From positions 1 to 6,587 of the forward strand of contig JAGAAM010000112.1 of NCBI GenBank assembly GCA_017615235.1: a DNA stretch of 6,587 nucleotides, in the 5' to 3' direction. Both the position numbers and the translations under genes were made by a program. The notes under the pieces were generated by a model that had not been told where the DNA came from, made no database searches, and saw only the letters and a program-made list of their open reading frames with translations. This stretch comes from Clostridia bacterium. Lineage in GTDB: Bacteria; Bacillota_A; Clostridia; Oscillospirales; CAG-382. Shown here one piece after another: positions 1-6,121 of this stretch (positions within the stretch are counted from its first letter, which is position 1; the number at the start of each line of letters is the position of its first letter).

Positions 1-1
1 C

Positions 2-433
2 CTGACCTATACCGACAAGGACAACATCGAGCGCACGCCGGTCGTCATCCACCGCGCGATCTTAGGATCGCTCGACAGATTCATGGCTTATCTGATCGAG
101 GAAACGATGGGCGCGTTCCCGACCTGGCTTGCACCCGTGCAGGTGCAGATACTCCCTATCACCGACAGGGCGAAAGAATACGGCGAATCGATACTCGCCG
201 CTTTGAAAGAAAAAGGCGTCCGCGCGGAGATCGACAACCGCAACGAAAAGATCGGTTACAAGATCCGCGAGCACAAGATACAGAAAGTGCCTTACCTTGT
301 TATCATAGGCGATAACGAGGTCGCGAACGGCACCATCACCGTGAACAGCTATAAGAAAGGCGATCTCGGAAACAGCACGCTTGACGCTTTCCTTGAAATG
401 CTGACAGAGGAGATCACCAAAAGACTGAGGTAA
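2..433 (+). CDS. thrS: Threonyl-tRNA synthetase, C-terminal part (5' end outside window)
   Basis: ThrRS charges tRNA-Thr with threonine in the cytoplasm. Only the last 143 codons are present; the frame is open to the left edge. Residues 13-27 of the fragment (PVVIHRAILGSLDRF) are class II synthetase motif 3, closing the catalytic core. The stretch around PTWLAPVQVQILPI starts the class IIa anticodon-binding domain, which runs to the stop and includes KIGYKIREHKIQKVPYLVI and the terminal KKGDLG segment. The rest of the usual roughly 640-residue protein (TGS, editing and most of the catalytic domain) would lie upstream. The position normally held by a conserved Arg before the terminal loop (VxVR in familiar ThrRS) reads Asn here (ITVNSYKKGD). 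A T-box leader would be expected upstream but is not in view. The methyltransferase gene begins 3 bases after the stop. Confidence 0.97.
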   Translation: MTYTDKDNIERTPVVIHRAILGSLDRFMAYLIEETMGAFPTWLAPVQVQILPITDRAKEYGESILAALKEKGVRAEIDNRNEKIGYKIREHKIQKVPYLVIIGDNEVANGTITVNSYKKGDLGNSTLDAFLEMLTEEITKRLR

Positions 434-436
434 ACG

Positions 437-1054
437 ATGCTCGACAGAGTTACTCTGAACGCCCGGAAACCGGAGCAGGACGAATACGGAAACGCCGTTT
501 TGGAACGGATGAACGAAAGCCATTACGAACTTACGCAATGGGGGCTTTCGCACGTCGATCCTAAAGCGGCAGCGGATATACTCGATATAGGCTGCGGCGG
601 CGGAAGGACGATCAACGGCTTTTTGACGAATACTGACGCGAAGGTCTGCGGGATCGATTTTTCCGACGCGAGCGTCGCGAAGACTATCGAACTAAACAAA
701 GCGTTCGTCGAAGCCGGCAGGGCTTCCATCACGAAAGGCACAGCGGAATCTCTCCCATACCCGGAAAACTCTTTCGACCTCGTCACCGCGTTCGAGACCG
801 TATATTACTGGGTCGAGCCGACGGAGTGCTTTAAAAAGGTTTTATCGACTCTGCGCGAAAAGGGCGAATTCCTGGTCTGCAACGAAGACAAGGACAGGTC
901 GCGCCCGGTGGTGGCTCAGTTTGCCGACGCGCTGGGAATGACGCTTTATTCGGCAGAAGAGCTTGGCGGCTTTATGAAAGCGGCGGGCTTTACCGAAGTC
1001 CGTACCTACGAGCACGAAAACGGTTTGTGGGTCTGCGCCGTCGGAAAGAAATAA
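437..1054 (+). CDS. Class I SAM-dependent methyltransferase
   Basis: The 205-residue protein has a Rossmann-type methyltransferase fold of the Methyltransf_11/UbiE-like kind. Motif I is at residues 48-57 (ILDIGCGGGR), the acidic ribose-binding residue is in CGIDFS (Asp74), and the post-motif strand SFDLVTAFETVYYW is at 112-125. A helix and strand follow (VLSTLREKGEFLVCNE), then a C-terminal strand pair ending LWVCAVGKK. No membrane segment or extra domain is visible, and the substrate cannot be named; a small molecule is more usual than RNA for this subgroup. The ATG is supported by GAGG 6 bases upstream, and that site overlaps the last codons of thrS, so the two genes are probably co-transcribed and translationally coupled. 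An intrinsic terminator follows directly. Confidence 0.9.
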   Translation: MLDRVTLNARKPEQDEYGNAVLERMNESHYELTQWGLSHVDPKAAADILDIGCGGGRTINGFLTNTDAKVCGIDFSDASVAKTIELNKAFVEAGRASITKGTAESLPYPENSFDLVTAFETVYYWVEPTECFKKVLSTLREKGEFLVCNEDKDRSRPVVAQFADALGMTLYSAEELGGFMKAAGFTEVRTYEHENGLWVCAVGKK

Positions 1055-1060
1055 TCATAT

Positions 1061-1100
1061 AAAAAACGCGTTCCGGTTTTGAAGCCGGAACGCTTTTTTG
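1061..1100. terminator. Bidirectional intrinsic terminator
   Basis: A 9-bp perfect stem (GCGTTCCGG at 1068-1076 with CCGGAACGC at 1085-1093) is extended by one G-T and one T-A pair inside the loop. It is flanked by six A on the left and six T on the right. It therefore has a U-tract in both directions and serves both the methyltransferase gene (plus strand) and the convergent phosphatase gene, whose stop is at 1109 (minus strand). Confidence 0.93.
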
Positions 1101-1108
1101 TTTTGATT

Positions 1109-1819
1109 TTAAATCCTTATGCCGTTCGTGAACTCGAGCGGAAGCCGGTCGCCGTAGAAATGCGAGGTGTCCGAAAGGGCGAGGCATTTCGGGTTGCAGA
1201 TGCCGCTCTTGTCGTTGTGGAAGTGGATTATCGTGATCGAGGAATGATTCAGATCGAAAGTCGACCAGAACAGCAACGGGTGGATATCCAGCATATGCGA
1301 AAGCCAGGTCGTGCCGAATCCCCAGTGACAGAACACCGCGATCCTTTCGTGGTTGGGCTGAAGTATCTTATAACTCATCCCCTCGTGCTTATAGCCGAGC
1401 GATTCCAGAAACGCGTCGGATTCGCGGGCGATACGGGCGCGTCCTTCGCGCATTTTAGTCTCGCTGAAGGGATACATATCCATCCATCCGTCGCCCATCG
1501 AAAGTATCTCCGCCGTTTTGAACCTGTCTGCTCGTGCGAAGCTCCAGGTCATATAACCGCCGATTTCCGGATCATGGAACGCGAACTCGTTCCAGGCGAG
1601 CGCTTCGCTCGTCCAGTCGAGGATGACCGGCTCTTTTTTAAGTATCTCGCAGGTCGGCTGCGCGGTCTGGCGGGCGCGGTTCAAAGGCGAGGAATATATC
1701 CTGTCAAGCCCGTTCACGGCAAGACGGCGCGCAAGGGCTTCCGCCTGCCTTTTGCCTTTTTCGGTAAGAGAGTCGGGATCGTAGATCGGGTCGCCGTGGC
1801 GAATGACGTATAAAAGCAT
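1109..1819 (-). CDS. Histidine phosphatase family (phosphoglycerate-mutase-like) protein
   Basis: The protein has 236 residues. The N-terminal LLYVIRHGD carries the family's RHG signature, with His8 as the expected phospho-acceptor. SSPLNRARQTA (43-53) supplies the second conserved Arg, and AVFCHWGF (161-168) contains the second catalytic His (His165). Here the usual HGG/HGx reads HWG. The middle region (about 70-150) is rich in aromatic and acidic residues and probably forms the substrate lid. The family includes sugar-phosphate phosphatases, cobalamin-pathway phosphatases and mutases; nothing here selects one. The start ATG has AGAGGA about 7-12 bases upstream. The gene lies 11 bases after the MnmM-like gene and is almost certainly in the same transcript. 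It ends at the bidirectional terminator. Confidence 0.92.
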   Translation of the reverse strand: MLLYVIRHGDPIYDPDSLTEKGKRQAEALARRLAVNGLDRIYSSPLNRARQTAQPTCEILKKEPVILDWTSEALAWNEFAFHDPEIGGYMTWSFARADRFKTAEILSMGDGWMDMYPFSETKMREGRARIARESDAFLESLGYKHEGMSYKILQPNHERIAVFCHWGFGTTWLSHMLDIHPLLFWSTFDLNHSSITIIHFHNDKSGICNPKCLALSDTSHFYGDRLPLEFTNGIRI

Positions 1820-1830
1820 GGTCTTTTCCT

Positions 1831-2394
1831 CTATTTCGATTCGATGATGTAAAAATATGAGCTTGACGGGGAGTTGATTATGCGGAACTTAACGCAGCAG
1901 TATTTCTTACGGTCGAGAGTCGACAGCAGATCTGCAAGCATATCGCCCTCTATTTCCCCTTCTTTGTGCCCGGGATAAACGGCGATAAGAAGTATGCCGT
2001 CCGGCGCCAAAAGGTCAAGAGCGCCATTTACGGCGGCGAGAGTGGTATCGCGCAGCGTCGTTACGCTTTTGTCGCCCCCGGGAAGATAACCCAGATTGAA
2101 CATCCCGGCTTTTATCGGGCGGTCGATATACTTTTTAAGGTTGTGGTGGGAATCGTTGATAAGCACGTAATTCTCCGGCGCGCCGTTTTCGGCAAGCCGT
2201 TTTTTAGTGTTCTCCAATGCCGCAGGCTGGATATCGAAGGCGTAAACCTTGCCGCTTTCACCGACTGTCTGCGATAAAAAAAGCGTGTCGTGCCCGTTGC
2301 CCATCGTGAAATCGGCAGCGGTGTCGCCCTCTTTCAAATGGGCGAGTATAAAACTCTTCTCGGTTTGTAAAATATCAAGCATAATACAGATCAA
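1831..2394 (-). CDS. mnmM: MnmM/YtqB-like tRNA wobble-uridine methyltransferase (rRNA_methylase family PF06962)
   Basis: The protein has 187 residues from a TTG start. DFTMGNGHDT (28-37) is the SAM-binding motif I as found in YtqB proteins. FDIQ (53-56) holds the acidic SAM-ribose residue, SHHN is at 82-85, and the family hallmark FNLGYLPGGDK is at 99-109. VYPGHKEG (139-146) and a C-terminal strand (SSSYFYIIES) follow. In Bacillus this family methylates nm5(s2)U34 to mnm5(s2)U34 in the anticodon of certain tRNAs; by homology the same role is inferred. The start is uncertain. TTG at 2394 is preceded by AAAGGCGG 4 bases away, whereas the in-frame ATG at 2382 (MLDILQ) has no Shine-Dalgarno but gives a start closer to what I recall for homologues. 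A hairpin covers the TTG and its ribosome site. Confidence 0.9.
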   Translation of the reverse strand: MICIMLDILQTEKSFILAHLKEGDTAADFTMGNGHDTLFLSQTVGESGKVYAFDIQPAALENTKKRLAENGAPENYVLINDSHHNLKKYIDRPIKAGMFNLGYLPGGDKSVTTLRDTTLAAVNGALDLLAPDGILLIAVYPGHKEGEIEGDMLADLLSTLDRKKYCCVKFRIINSPSSSYFYIIESK

Positions 2395-2425
2395 GGGACC
2401 GCCTTTGCAAGAAGGGCGGCCCCTT
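2393..2425 (-). promoter_or_regulatory. 11-bp hairpin between the oxidoreductase and mnmM genes
   Basis: AAGGGGCCGCC (minus strand, 2425-2415) pairs with GGCGGTCCCTT (2403-2393) around an 11-base loop. In minus-strand RNA all 11 positions pair, one as G-U. In plus-strand RNA that position would be an A-C mismatch, so the structure fits a minus-strand transcript. It lies 11 bases past the oxidoreductase stop and includes the GGCGG ribosome-site-like sequence and the first two bases of the TTG. There is no real U-tract after it, so it is either a poor terminator or a structure affecting initiation of the downstream gene. Confidence 0.55.
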
Positions 2426-2436
2426 AAATATCCTTT

Positions 2437-3465
2437 TTATTTGTTAAGATATATCCTTTGACCGGTCTTGCCGCTTTCGTAGATCGCGCAGATCATTTCC
2501 ATCGTCTCGTATGCGCTCTCGACGGGGATGAACATCTCCTCGCCGGTCTTGAGGCATTCGTAGAAATTGAAGATCTGTTTGCAGTGGTTGACGCCCCAAT
2601 AGGATTTCACGTTGCCGTAATAGACGCATTCGCCGGTGCGCTCCGCATGGAAGGTACGGCCGTCGTTAAGCTTGACGTCGCCTACGTCGGAGGTGAGTTT
2701 GGCAACGCCGTTCTCGCAGTAAAGTTCGATGTAAACGTCGGCGTCGTAGCCGTAATAGTTTATGGCGTGGAAGTTTGCGAGAAGCCCGTTATCGAAACGG
2801 ATGACGCCTTCGGCGGTATCCTCGACGTCGATCTTGGCGTGGCCGCGGTTCGCGATCGTCGCATATACCGATTCGACCGGTCTGCCGCAGAGATAGCGCA
2901 TCGCGTCAAGGGTGTGGATAGCCTGGTCGATGATGACGCCGCCGCCTTCTTTATCCCAGGTGCCCTTCCAGTCGCTGTGACCGTAGTAATCGTCGGACCT
3001 GTTCCAGGTGACGAAGCATTTTGCGGATTTGACTTCGCCCAGAGTGCCGTCGTCGAGCATTCCTTTGACCATCTGAGTACCCGCGTTATAGCGGTTCTGG
3101 AAAATGCAGGCGAGCGTTTTGCCGCACTCGTTGGCGGTGTCGATCATCGCGCGGGCGTCGGAAAGCTTGATGGACATGGGCTTTTCGGTCATGACGTGCT
3201 TGCCGCGTTTAAGGCACTCGATGGTGACTATCGGGTGAAGATAGTGAGGCAGACAGACGTGAACGACGTCGATGTCCTCTTTGTCGAGCATCTCGATATA
3301 ATCGTAATAGGCTTTAACGCCCAGCTCGGCTGCCCTTGCGTCTGCGCGGTCTTTTTTGATATCGCAGACCGCGACGAGAGTAGCGTCGGGGCAATCCTTG
3401 ATGCTGTAAGCGTGCATCGGGAAAATGTTACCGCAGCCGATAACGGCAGACTTGAACTGTTCCAT
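2437..3465 (-). CDS. Gfo/Idh/MocA family NAD(P)-dependent oxidoreductase
   Basis: The protein has 342 residues. The N-terminal Rossmann domain begins with AVIGCGNI (7-14; dinucleotide-binding G-x-G). VAVCDIKKDRA (31-41) ends strand 2, and VVHVCLPHYLH (67-77) forms the next strand with its His-containing loop. HVMTEKPMS (90-98) holds the family's EKP motif with the catalytic-site Lys95. GGGVIIDQAIHTLD (174-187) is the C-terminal-domain signature, with Asp180 and His184 as likely catalytic residues. Family members oxidise or reduce sugars, inositols and related polyols; the substrate is not evident and no sugar transport or kinase genes flank it. There is no signal peptide. The ATG is preceded by AGAGG at 6 bases, and a strong promoter region lies just upstream. 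It may read through into mnmM and the phosphatase gene unless the intervening hairpin terminates transcription. Confidence 0.94.
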   Translation of the reverse strand: MEQFKSAVIGCGNIFPMHAYSIKDCPDATLVAVCDIKKDRADARAAELGVKAYYDYIEMLDKEDIDVVHVCLPHYLHPIVTIECLKRGKHVMTEKPMSIKLSDARAMIDTANECGKTLACIFQNRYNAGTQMVKGMLDDGTLGEVKSAKCFVTWNRSDDYYGHSDWKGTWDKEGGGVIIDQAIHTLDAMRYLCGRPVESVYATIANRGHAKIDVEDTAEGVIRFDNGLLANFHAINYYGYDADVYIELYCENGVAKLTSDVGDVKLNDGRTFHAERTGECVYYGNVKSYWGVNHCKQIFNFYECLKTGEEMFIPVESAYETMEMICAIYESGKTGQRIYLNK

Positions 3466-3500
3466 AAAAAACCTCTTTAAAACATCGTTTTTACACTCGG

Positions 3501-3540
3501 ATTATAACATATTATAGATAAAATGCAATAGATATTTCAA
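3501..3540 (-). promoter_or_regulatory. Sigma-A promoter region, two overlapping candidates, for the oxidoreductase gene
   Basis: On the minus strand, TTGAAA (3540-3535), an 18-base spacer and a perfect TATAAT (3516-3511) form one promoter. TTGCAT (3528-3523), a 16-base spacer and a second perfect TATAAT (3506-3501) with an upstream TGT (extended -10) form another. Both lie 36-51 bases upstream of the start codon in an AT-rich stretch. Confidence 0.75.
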
Positions 3541-3580
3541 AAAAAACGGCGGCCTGAAGTGCGTTCAAACCGTCGTTTTT
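3539..3580 (-). terminator. Intrinsic terminator after spoIIP
   Basis: In the minus-strand transcript AACGACGG (3577-3570) pairs with CCGCCGTT (3552-3545), one pair being a wobble. An inner TTGA/TCAA-type stem sits above a small internal mismatch, and eight consecutive T follow (3546-3539). It lies directly downstream of the spoIIP stop at 3590. The last two T are also the first two bases of the next gene's -35 hexamer. Confidence 0.88.
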
Positions 3581-3589
3581 CACAAAAAA

Positions 3590-4696
3590 CTATCTGTCGT
3601 ATTCGTCCTTGAGCATACAGGCGTAAGCCTCCGCGAAAAGCGTTATCGCGTACTCCGCCTCCTCCACCGTATTGCCGCAGGAGCCGCATTCGAGAAGCAG
3701 GCTCCCTTTCGTCAGCGCCTGATTGAAAGATGCGCTTCGCAGGTTCACCGGGCGCGCCAGCATGGGATAAAGCCCGTTCATCATCTGTTGAAGATGTGCG
3801 GCGACGGTGAGGTTCGTTTTCCATCCGGGGTGATTAGCTCCGCCCTCGTCGGTGCCTACGACTATCATAAGCTGGGCGGCGTTTTTGCCGTCTATCGCGG
3901 CTATAGGCTTGATATTCGTGCCTTTGGAACTGAAAATCGAATCGCGGTGCAGGTCTATCACGAAGCGTATCGAGGGATACTTTTCCAGCGCCTGATTGAT
4001 GCCTTTGCGGGAGTAGGTATAGGACTTGTTGAAATCGGTGGTATCATACATCGTCCTGTCGTGGTACGTCGGTATCCCGAGCTCGGATAGCCGCTCGCAA
4101 AGCACGTCGCCGATATGCACGACGGTGACGCTTTCGTCCCTGACCGATCGGAACTTTTCGCTTGAAGAATAAAATTCGTATCCGTTGCGGAGATAACTCT
4201 CACTTCCGTGAGTATGTATCACAAGCACCAACGGTTCGTCGCCTATCGGACCTGTCAAAGGGAAGTCTTTCGAGGCGAAACTTTCAAGATCGACGCTGTA
4301 TTTCGTGCGGTTGGTGATAAGCAAAGCCGCCTTGTCAGGCGAATCGTATCGGCAGAGGTTCATCGTAAGCACCGGGAAATCGTCTTCGCCGGGTTCGGGC
4401 GGATCGAAAGACACCTCGTCGGAAACGTCGGGGAGCGATCCGGTGTCCTCGGCGTTGTCCTCCGGCTCTATCGCCGTGAAATCGTATTCGCGCGGGTAAA
4501 CGCCTCCGCCGCCGAGCGCGAAGACCGGCTGCGCTTCGGGCAATTCGGCGGAACGCGCCGCCCGGGTGATATCCGGCAGTGCCGAGACTATATAGGGTAT
4601 CGATGCGAAAGCCCCGGCGAGCACCGCCGCCGACAGAGCAAGTACGGACCACCTCTTTATCGCCCGCCTTTGGTTATAAGTCAAACGTCTTTTCAT
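3590..4696 (-). CDS. spoIIP: Stage II sporulation protein P (septal peptidoglycan hydrolase)
   Basis: SpoIIP is a membrane-anchored amidase/endopeptidase that acts with SpoIID and SpoIIM to thin septal peptidoglycan and drive engulfment of the forespore. The protein has 368 residues, close to the roughly 400 of Bacillus. A basic N-terminus (MKRRLTYNQRR) precedes one transmembrane segment at about 16-38. An acidic, proline-rich linker spans about 50-107. The catalytic domain begins at about 150 with VLVIHTHGSESYL (157-169), which matches the family HTHxxESY motif. FVIDLHRDS (245-253) is the second signature, VGTDEGGANHPGW (280-292) follows, and SLLLECGSCGNTVEEA (332-347) supplies the conserved C-terminal Glu region. 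His161, His250 and Glu336 are candidate zinc or catalytic residues. The ATG has GAGGA about 10 bases upstream. It follows gpr by 53 bases, as in other spore formers. Confidence 0.95.
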   Translation of the reverse strand: MKRRLTYNQRRAIKRWSVLALSAAVLAGAFASIPYIVSALPDITRAARSAELPEAQPVFALGGGGVYPREYDFTAIEPEDNAEDTGSLPDVSDEVSFDPPEPGEDDFPVLTMNLCRYDSPDKAALLITNRTKYSVDLESFASKDFPLTGPIGDEPLVLVIHTHGSESYLRNGYEFYSSSEKFRSVRDESVTVVHIGDVLCERLSELGIPTYHDRTMYDTTDFNKSYTYSRKGINQALEKYPSIRFVIDLHRDSIFSSKGTNIKPIAAIDGKNAAQLMIVVGTDEGGANHPGWKTNLTVAAHLQQMMNGLYPMLARPVNLRSASFNQALTKGSLLLECGSCGNTVEEAEYAITLFAEAYACMLKDEYDR

Positions 4697-4713
4697 TTAT
4701 ATCACATCCTCGT

Positions 4714-4746
4714 ATTATATATATTCGTGGAAGTTAGAAAATATGA
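4714..4746 (-). promoter_or_regulatory. Candidate sigma-E-like promoter for spoIIP
   Basis: The gpr-spoIIP gap contains TCATATT (4746-4740, minus strand), which matches the sigma-E -35 consensus KMATATT. At the expected 14-base spacing comes AATATATA (4725-4718), only a partial match to CATACANT. A perfect sigma-A-type TATAAT lies at 4719-4714 but without a recognisable -35. In Bacillus spoIIP has its own mother-cell promoter in this gap, which makes the call reasonable but not proven. Confidence 0.35.
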
Positions 4747-4749
4747 CTC

Positions 4750-5658
4750 TTAACTGCTGTATTCGTTCATCGATTCTATATCAAGACCGTGGACGGCGAT
4801 ATTGATCGCTCCGGCGACGAGTTTTGCGACGTCGCGCGCCATCGAATCGGAATCCTTCGGCGCGACGAACAGATCCTTTCCCCGCCCCTGCGCAAGTTTT
4901 TTCGCCGGTTCGAGCCCCTGTTTGTCTTTCCCGAACGCCTCTTCGAGCAGATCGTAGGCAAGCGTGGCGGCGTCGACGACGGTGGGCACTCCGACGGAGA
5001 CGACTTTTACCCCGAGCGTATCGCGGTCGATCTTCATCCTGCGGTTGAATACACCCGATCCCGGACAGATACCGCCGTCGGAGATCTGGACGGTGGAGGC
5101 GAGGCGCGACAGCCTTCGCGAGGCGAGCGCGTCGATTATCACGACGCATTTGGGCTTTATCTCGTCGCAGACGCCGCGGATTATGTCGGCGCTCTCGATC
5201 CCGGTCTTGCCCAGTACTCCAGGCGAAAGCGCCGCGAGCGACGAAAAGCCGGCGCCCCTGTAAAGGTCCGGCGCCATGCCTTTTAAATGCCGGGTAACGA
5301 TAAGGCTCCGCACGGCGCGGGGACCGACAGAATCGGGTGTGATATCCTCGTTCCCGAGCCCGACGGCGAGCACGCACCCCTCGCCTTCCGGCAGTAACGG
5401 TTTCAGTTCATCCGCGACGGCTTTCACCGAACGTTCGAGGGCGTTTTTGTCGTTTTGCCAAAGCCTGTCGAGCTCGACGGTTATATATCGCCCGGCGGGC
5501 TTCCCCGCAAGTCTTTCTCCCTCGCCGCTTTTTACAACGGCGTCGGTTATATTGCAGCCGTATCTCATATAATCCCGCAGTTCGACGCCGTCGTCTTCGC
5601 CGCGTTCGGCGCGTATCTCGTGCGATTCAAGGGCAAGGTCGGTCATTTTTTCAAACAT
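4750..5658 (-). CDS. gpr: GPR germination endopeptidase (spore protease)
   Basis: GPR is made in the forespore as a zymogen and cleaves small acid-soluble spore proteins at germination, releasing amino acids and freeing the DNA. The protein has 302 residues. MTDLALESHE (5-14) matches the autocleavage region of the family. VGLGNEDITPDSVGP (99-113) holds one proposed catalytic Asp (Asp109), and VVIIDALASRRLSRL (172-186) the other (Asp176). Their spacing of 67 closely matches the Asp127/Asp193 pair reported for Bacillus megaterium. TVQISDGGICPGSGVFNRR (189-207) and VPTVVDA (224-230) are further signatures. It is about 70 residues shorter than Bacillus GPR, mainly from a reduced segment between about 240 and 262 and a very short N-terminus. 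The ATG has GGAG 8 bases upstream. It is divergent from rpsT and upstream of spoIIP. I see no convincing sigma-F/G promoter. Confidence 0.96.
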   Translation of the reverse strand: MFEKMTDLALESHEIRAERGEDDGVELRDYMRYGCNITDAVVKSGEGERLAGKPAGRYITVELDRLWQNDKNALERSVKAVADELKPLLPEGEGCVLAVGLGNEDITPDSVGPRAVRSLIVTRHLKGMAPDLYRGAGFSSLAALSPGVLGKTGIESADIIRGVCDEIKPKCVVIIDALASRRLSRLASTVQISDGGICPGSGVFNRRMKIDRDTLGVKVVSVGVPTVVDAATLAYDLLEEAFGKDKQGLEPAKKLAQGRGKDLFVAPKDSDSMARDVAKLVAGAINIAVHGLDIESMNEYSS

Positions 5659-5735
5659 AATCTGTACTCCGGTGTTTCAGTAACGTTATTATTCTGCCTT
5701 TTTTCAAAAAAAATATAATTTTTTAAAAACACCCC

Positions 5736-5764
5736 TTGCAAAAGCGAAATATTTGTGGTATATT
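5736..5764 (+). promoter_or_regulatory. Sigma-A promoter of rpsT
   Basis: TTGCAA (5736-5741), an exact 17-base spacer and TATATT (5759-5764) are preceded by TGG, giving an extended -10. Transcription would start near 5771, leaving a leader of about 28 bases. The leader carries AGGAGG at 5785-5790, 8 bases before the rpsT start. Confidence 0.82.
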
Positions 5765-5798
5765 ATACTGGTTCCAAAATAAACAGGAGGTAAATAAG

Positions 5799-6062
5799 AT
5801 GCCCAATATCAAATCGGCGAAAAAGCGCGTTAAAGTTACCGAAACCAAAACGCTGCAGAACAAAATGTTCAAATCCGCAATGAAAACTTCCATCAAGAAG
5901 TACAAAGCGGCGATAGCCGACGGCAATAAGGAGCTTGCTTCGCAGACCTATCTCGAAGCGGTCGGAATGGTCGATAAAGCGGTAGCAAAAGGAATTCTCC
6001 ACAAGAACAACGCTGCCCGTAAAAAGAGCCAGTACACGAAACTCCTCAACGGTTTAGCCTGA
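5799..6062 (+). CDS. rpsT: 30S ribosomal protein S20
   Basis: S20 is a primary 16S rRNA-binding protein of the small subunit, all alpha-helical and very basic. The 87-residue protein starts MPNIKSAKKRVKVTETKTLQN, has the typical Lys/Arg-rich three-helix composition, and ends in the family pattern KGILHKNNAARKKSQYTKLLNGLA. Length is normal for the family. The ATG at 5799 is chosen because a perfect AGGAGG sits 8 bases upstream; an in-frame extension to 5736 would run through the promoter and is not credible. It is transcribed divergently from gpr, as in Bacillus. No clear terminator separates it from the downstream tRNAs, so readthrough to the terminator at 6331-6355 is likely. Confidence 0.98.
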   Translation: MPNIKSAKKRVKVTETKTLQNKMFKSAMKTSIKKYKAAIADGNKELASQTYLEAVGMVDKAVAKGILHKNNAARKKSQYTKLLNGLA

Positions 6063-6070
6063 ATTATATT

Positions 6071-6084
6071 AGGCGTTTTCGCCT
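6071..6084 (+). other. Short hairpin after rpsT
   Basis: AGGCG (6071-6075) pairs with CGCCT (6080-6084) over a TTTT loop, 9 bases after the rpsT stop. There is no U-tract after it, so it is not a convincing terminator. It may stabilise the mRNA 3' end or mark a processing point between rpsT and tRNA-Gly. Confidence 0.4.
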
Positions 6085-6121
6085 TGCCCGAAAAACGGTA
6101 ACACCATGATTCGGGTCAAAC

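Noticed and set aside
1079..1813. 244-residue plus-strand ORF opposite the phosphatase
   Set aside because: The frame begins inside the terminator hairpin and is fully antisense to a gene with clear RHG and CHW motifs. No independent evidence of coding.
2458..3480. 340-residue plus-strand ORF opposite the oxidoreductase
   Set aside because: It is a mirror of a strongly recognisable Gfo/Idh/MocA gene. The translation is Val/Asp/Ala-rich without motifs, as expected for an antisense shadow of GC-biased codons.
4208..4753. 181-residue plus-strand ORF opposite the spoIIP N-terminus
   Set aside because: It is antisense to spoIIP and its promoter gap, with no ribosome site or domain.
5659..5735. 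Sigma-G or sigma-F promoter for gpr
   Set aside because: A GAATA is present on the minus strand, but no acceptable -10 at the proper distance leaves room for the ribosome site. Not enough to call.
6063..6121. Separate promoter for the tRNA genes
   Set aside because: TTGCCC at 6084-6089 has no matching -10 at 16-18 bases, and TATATT at 6065-6070 lacks a -35. Readthrough from rpsT is simpler.
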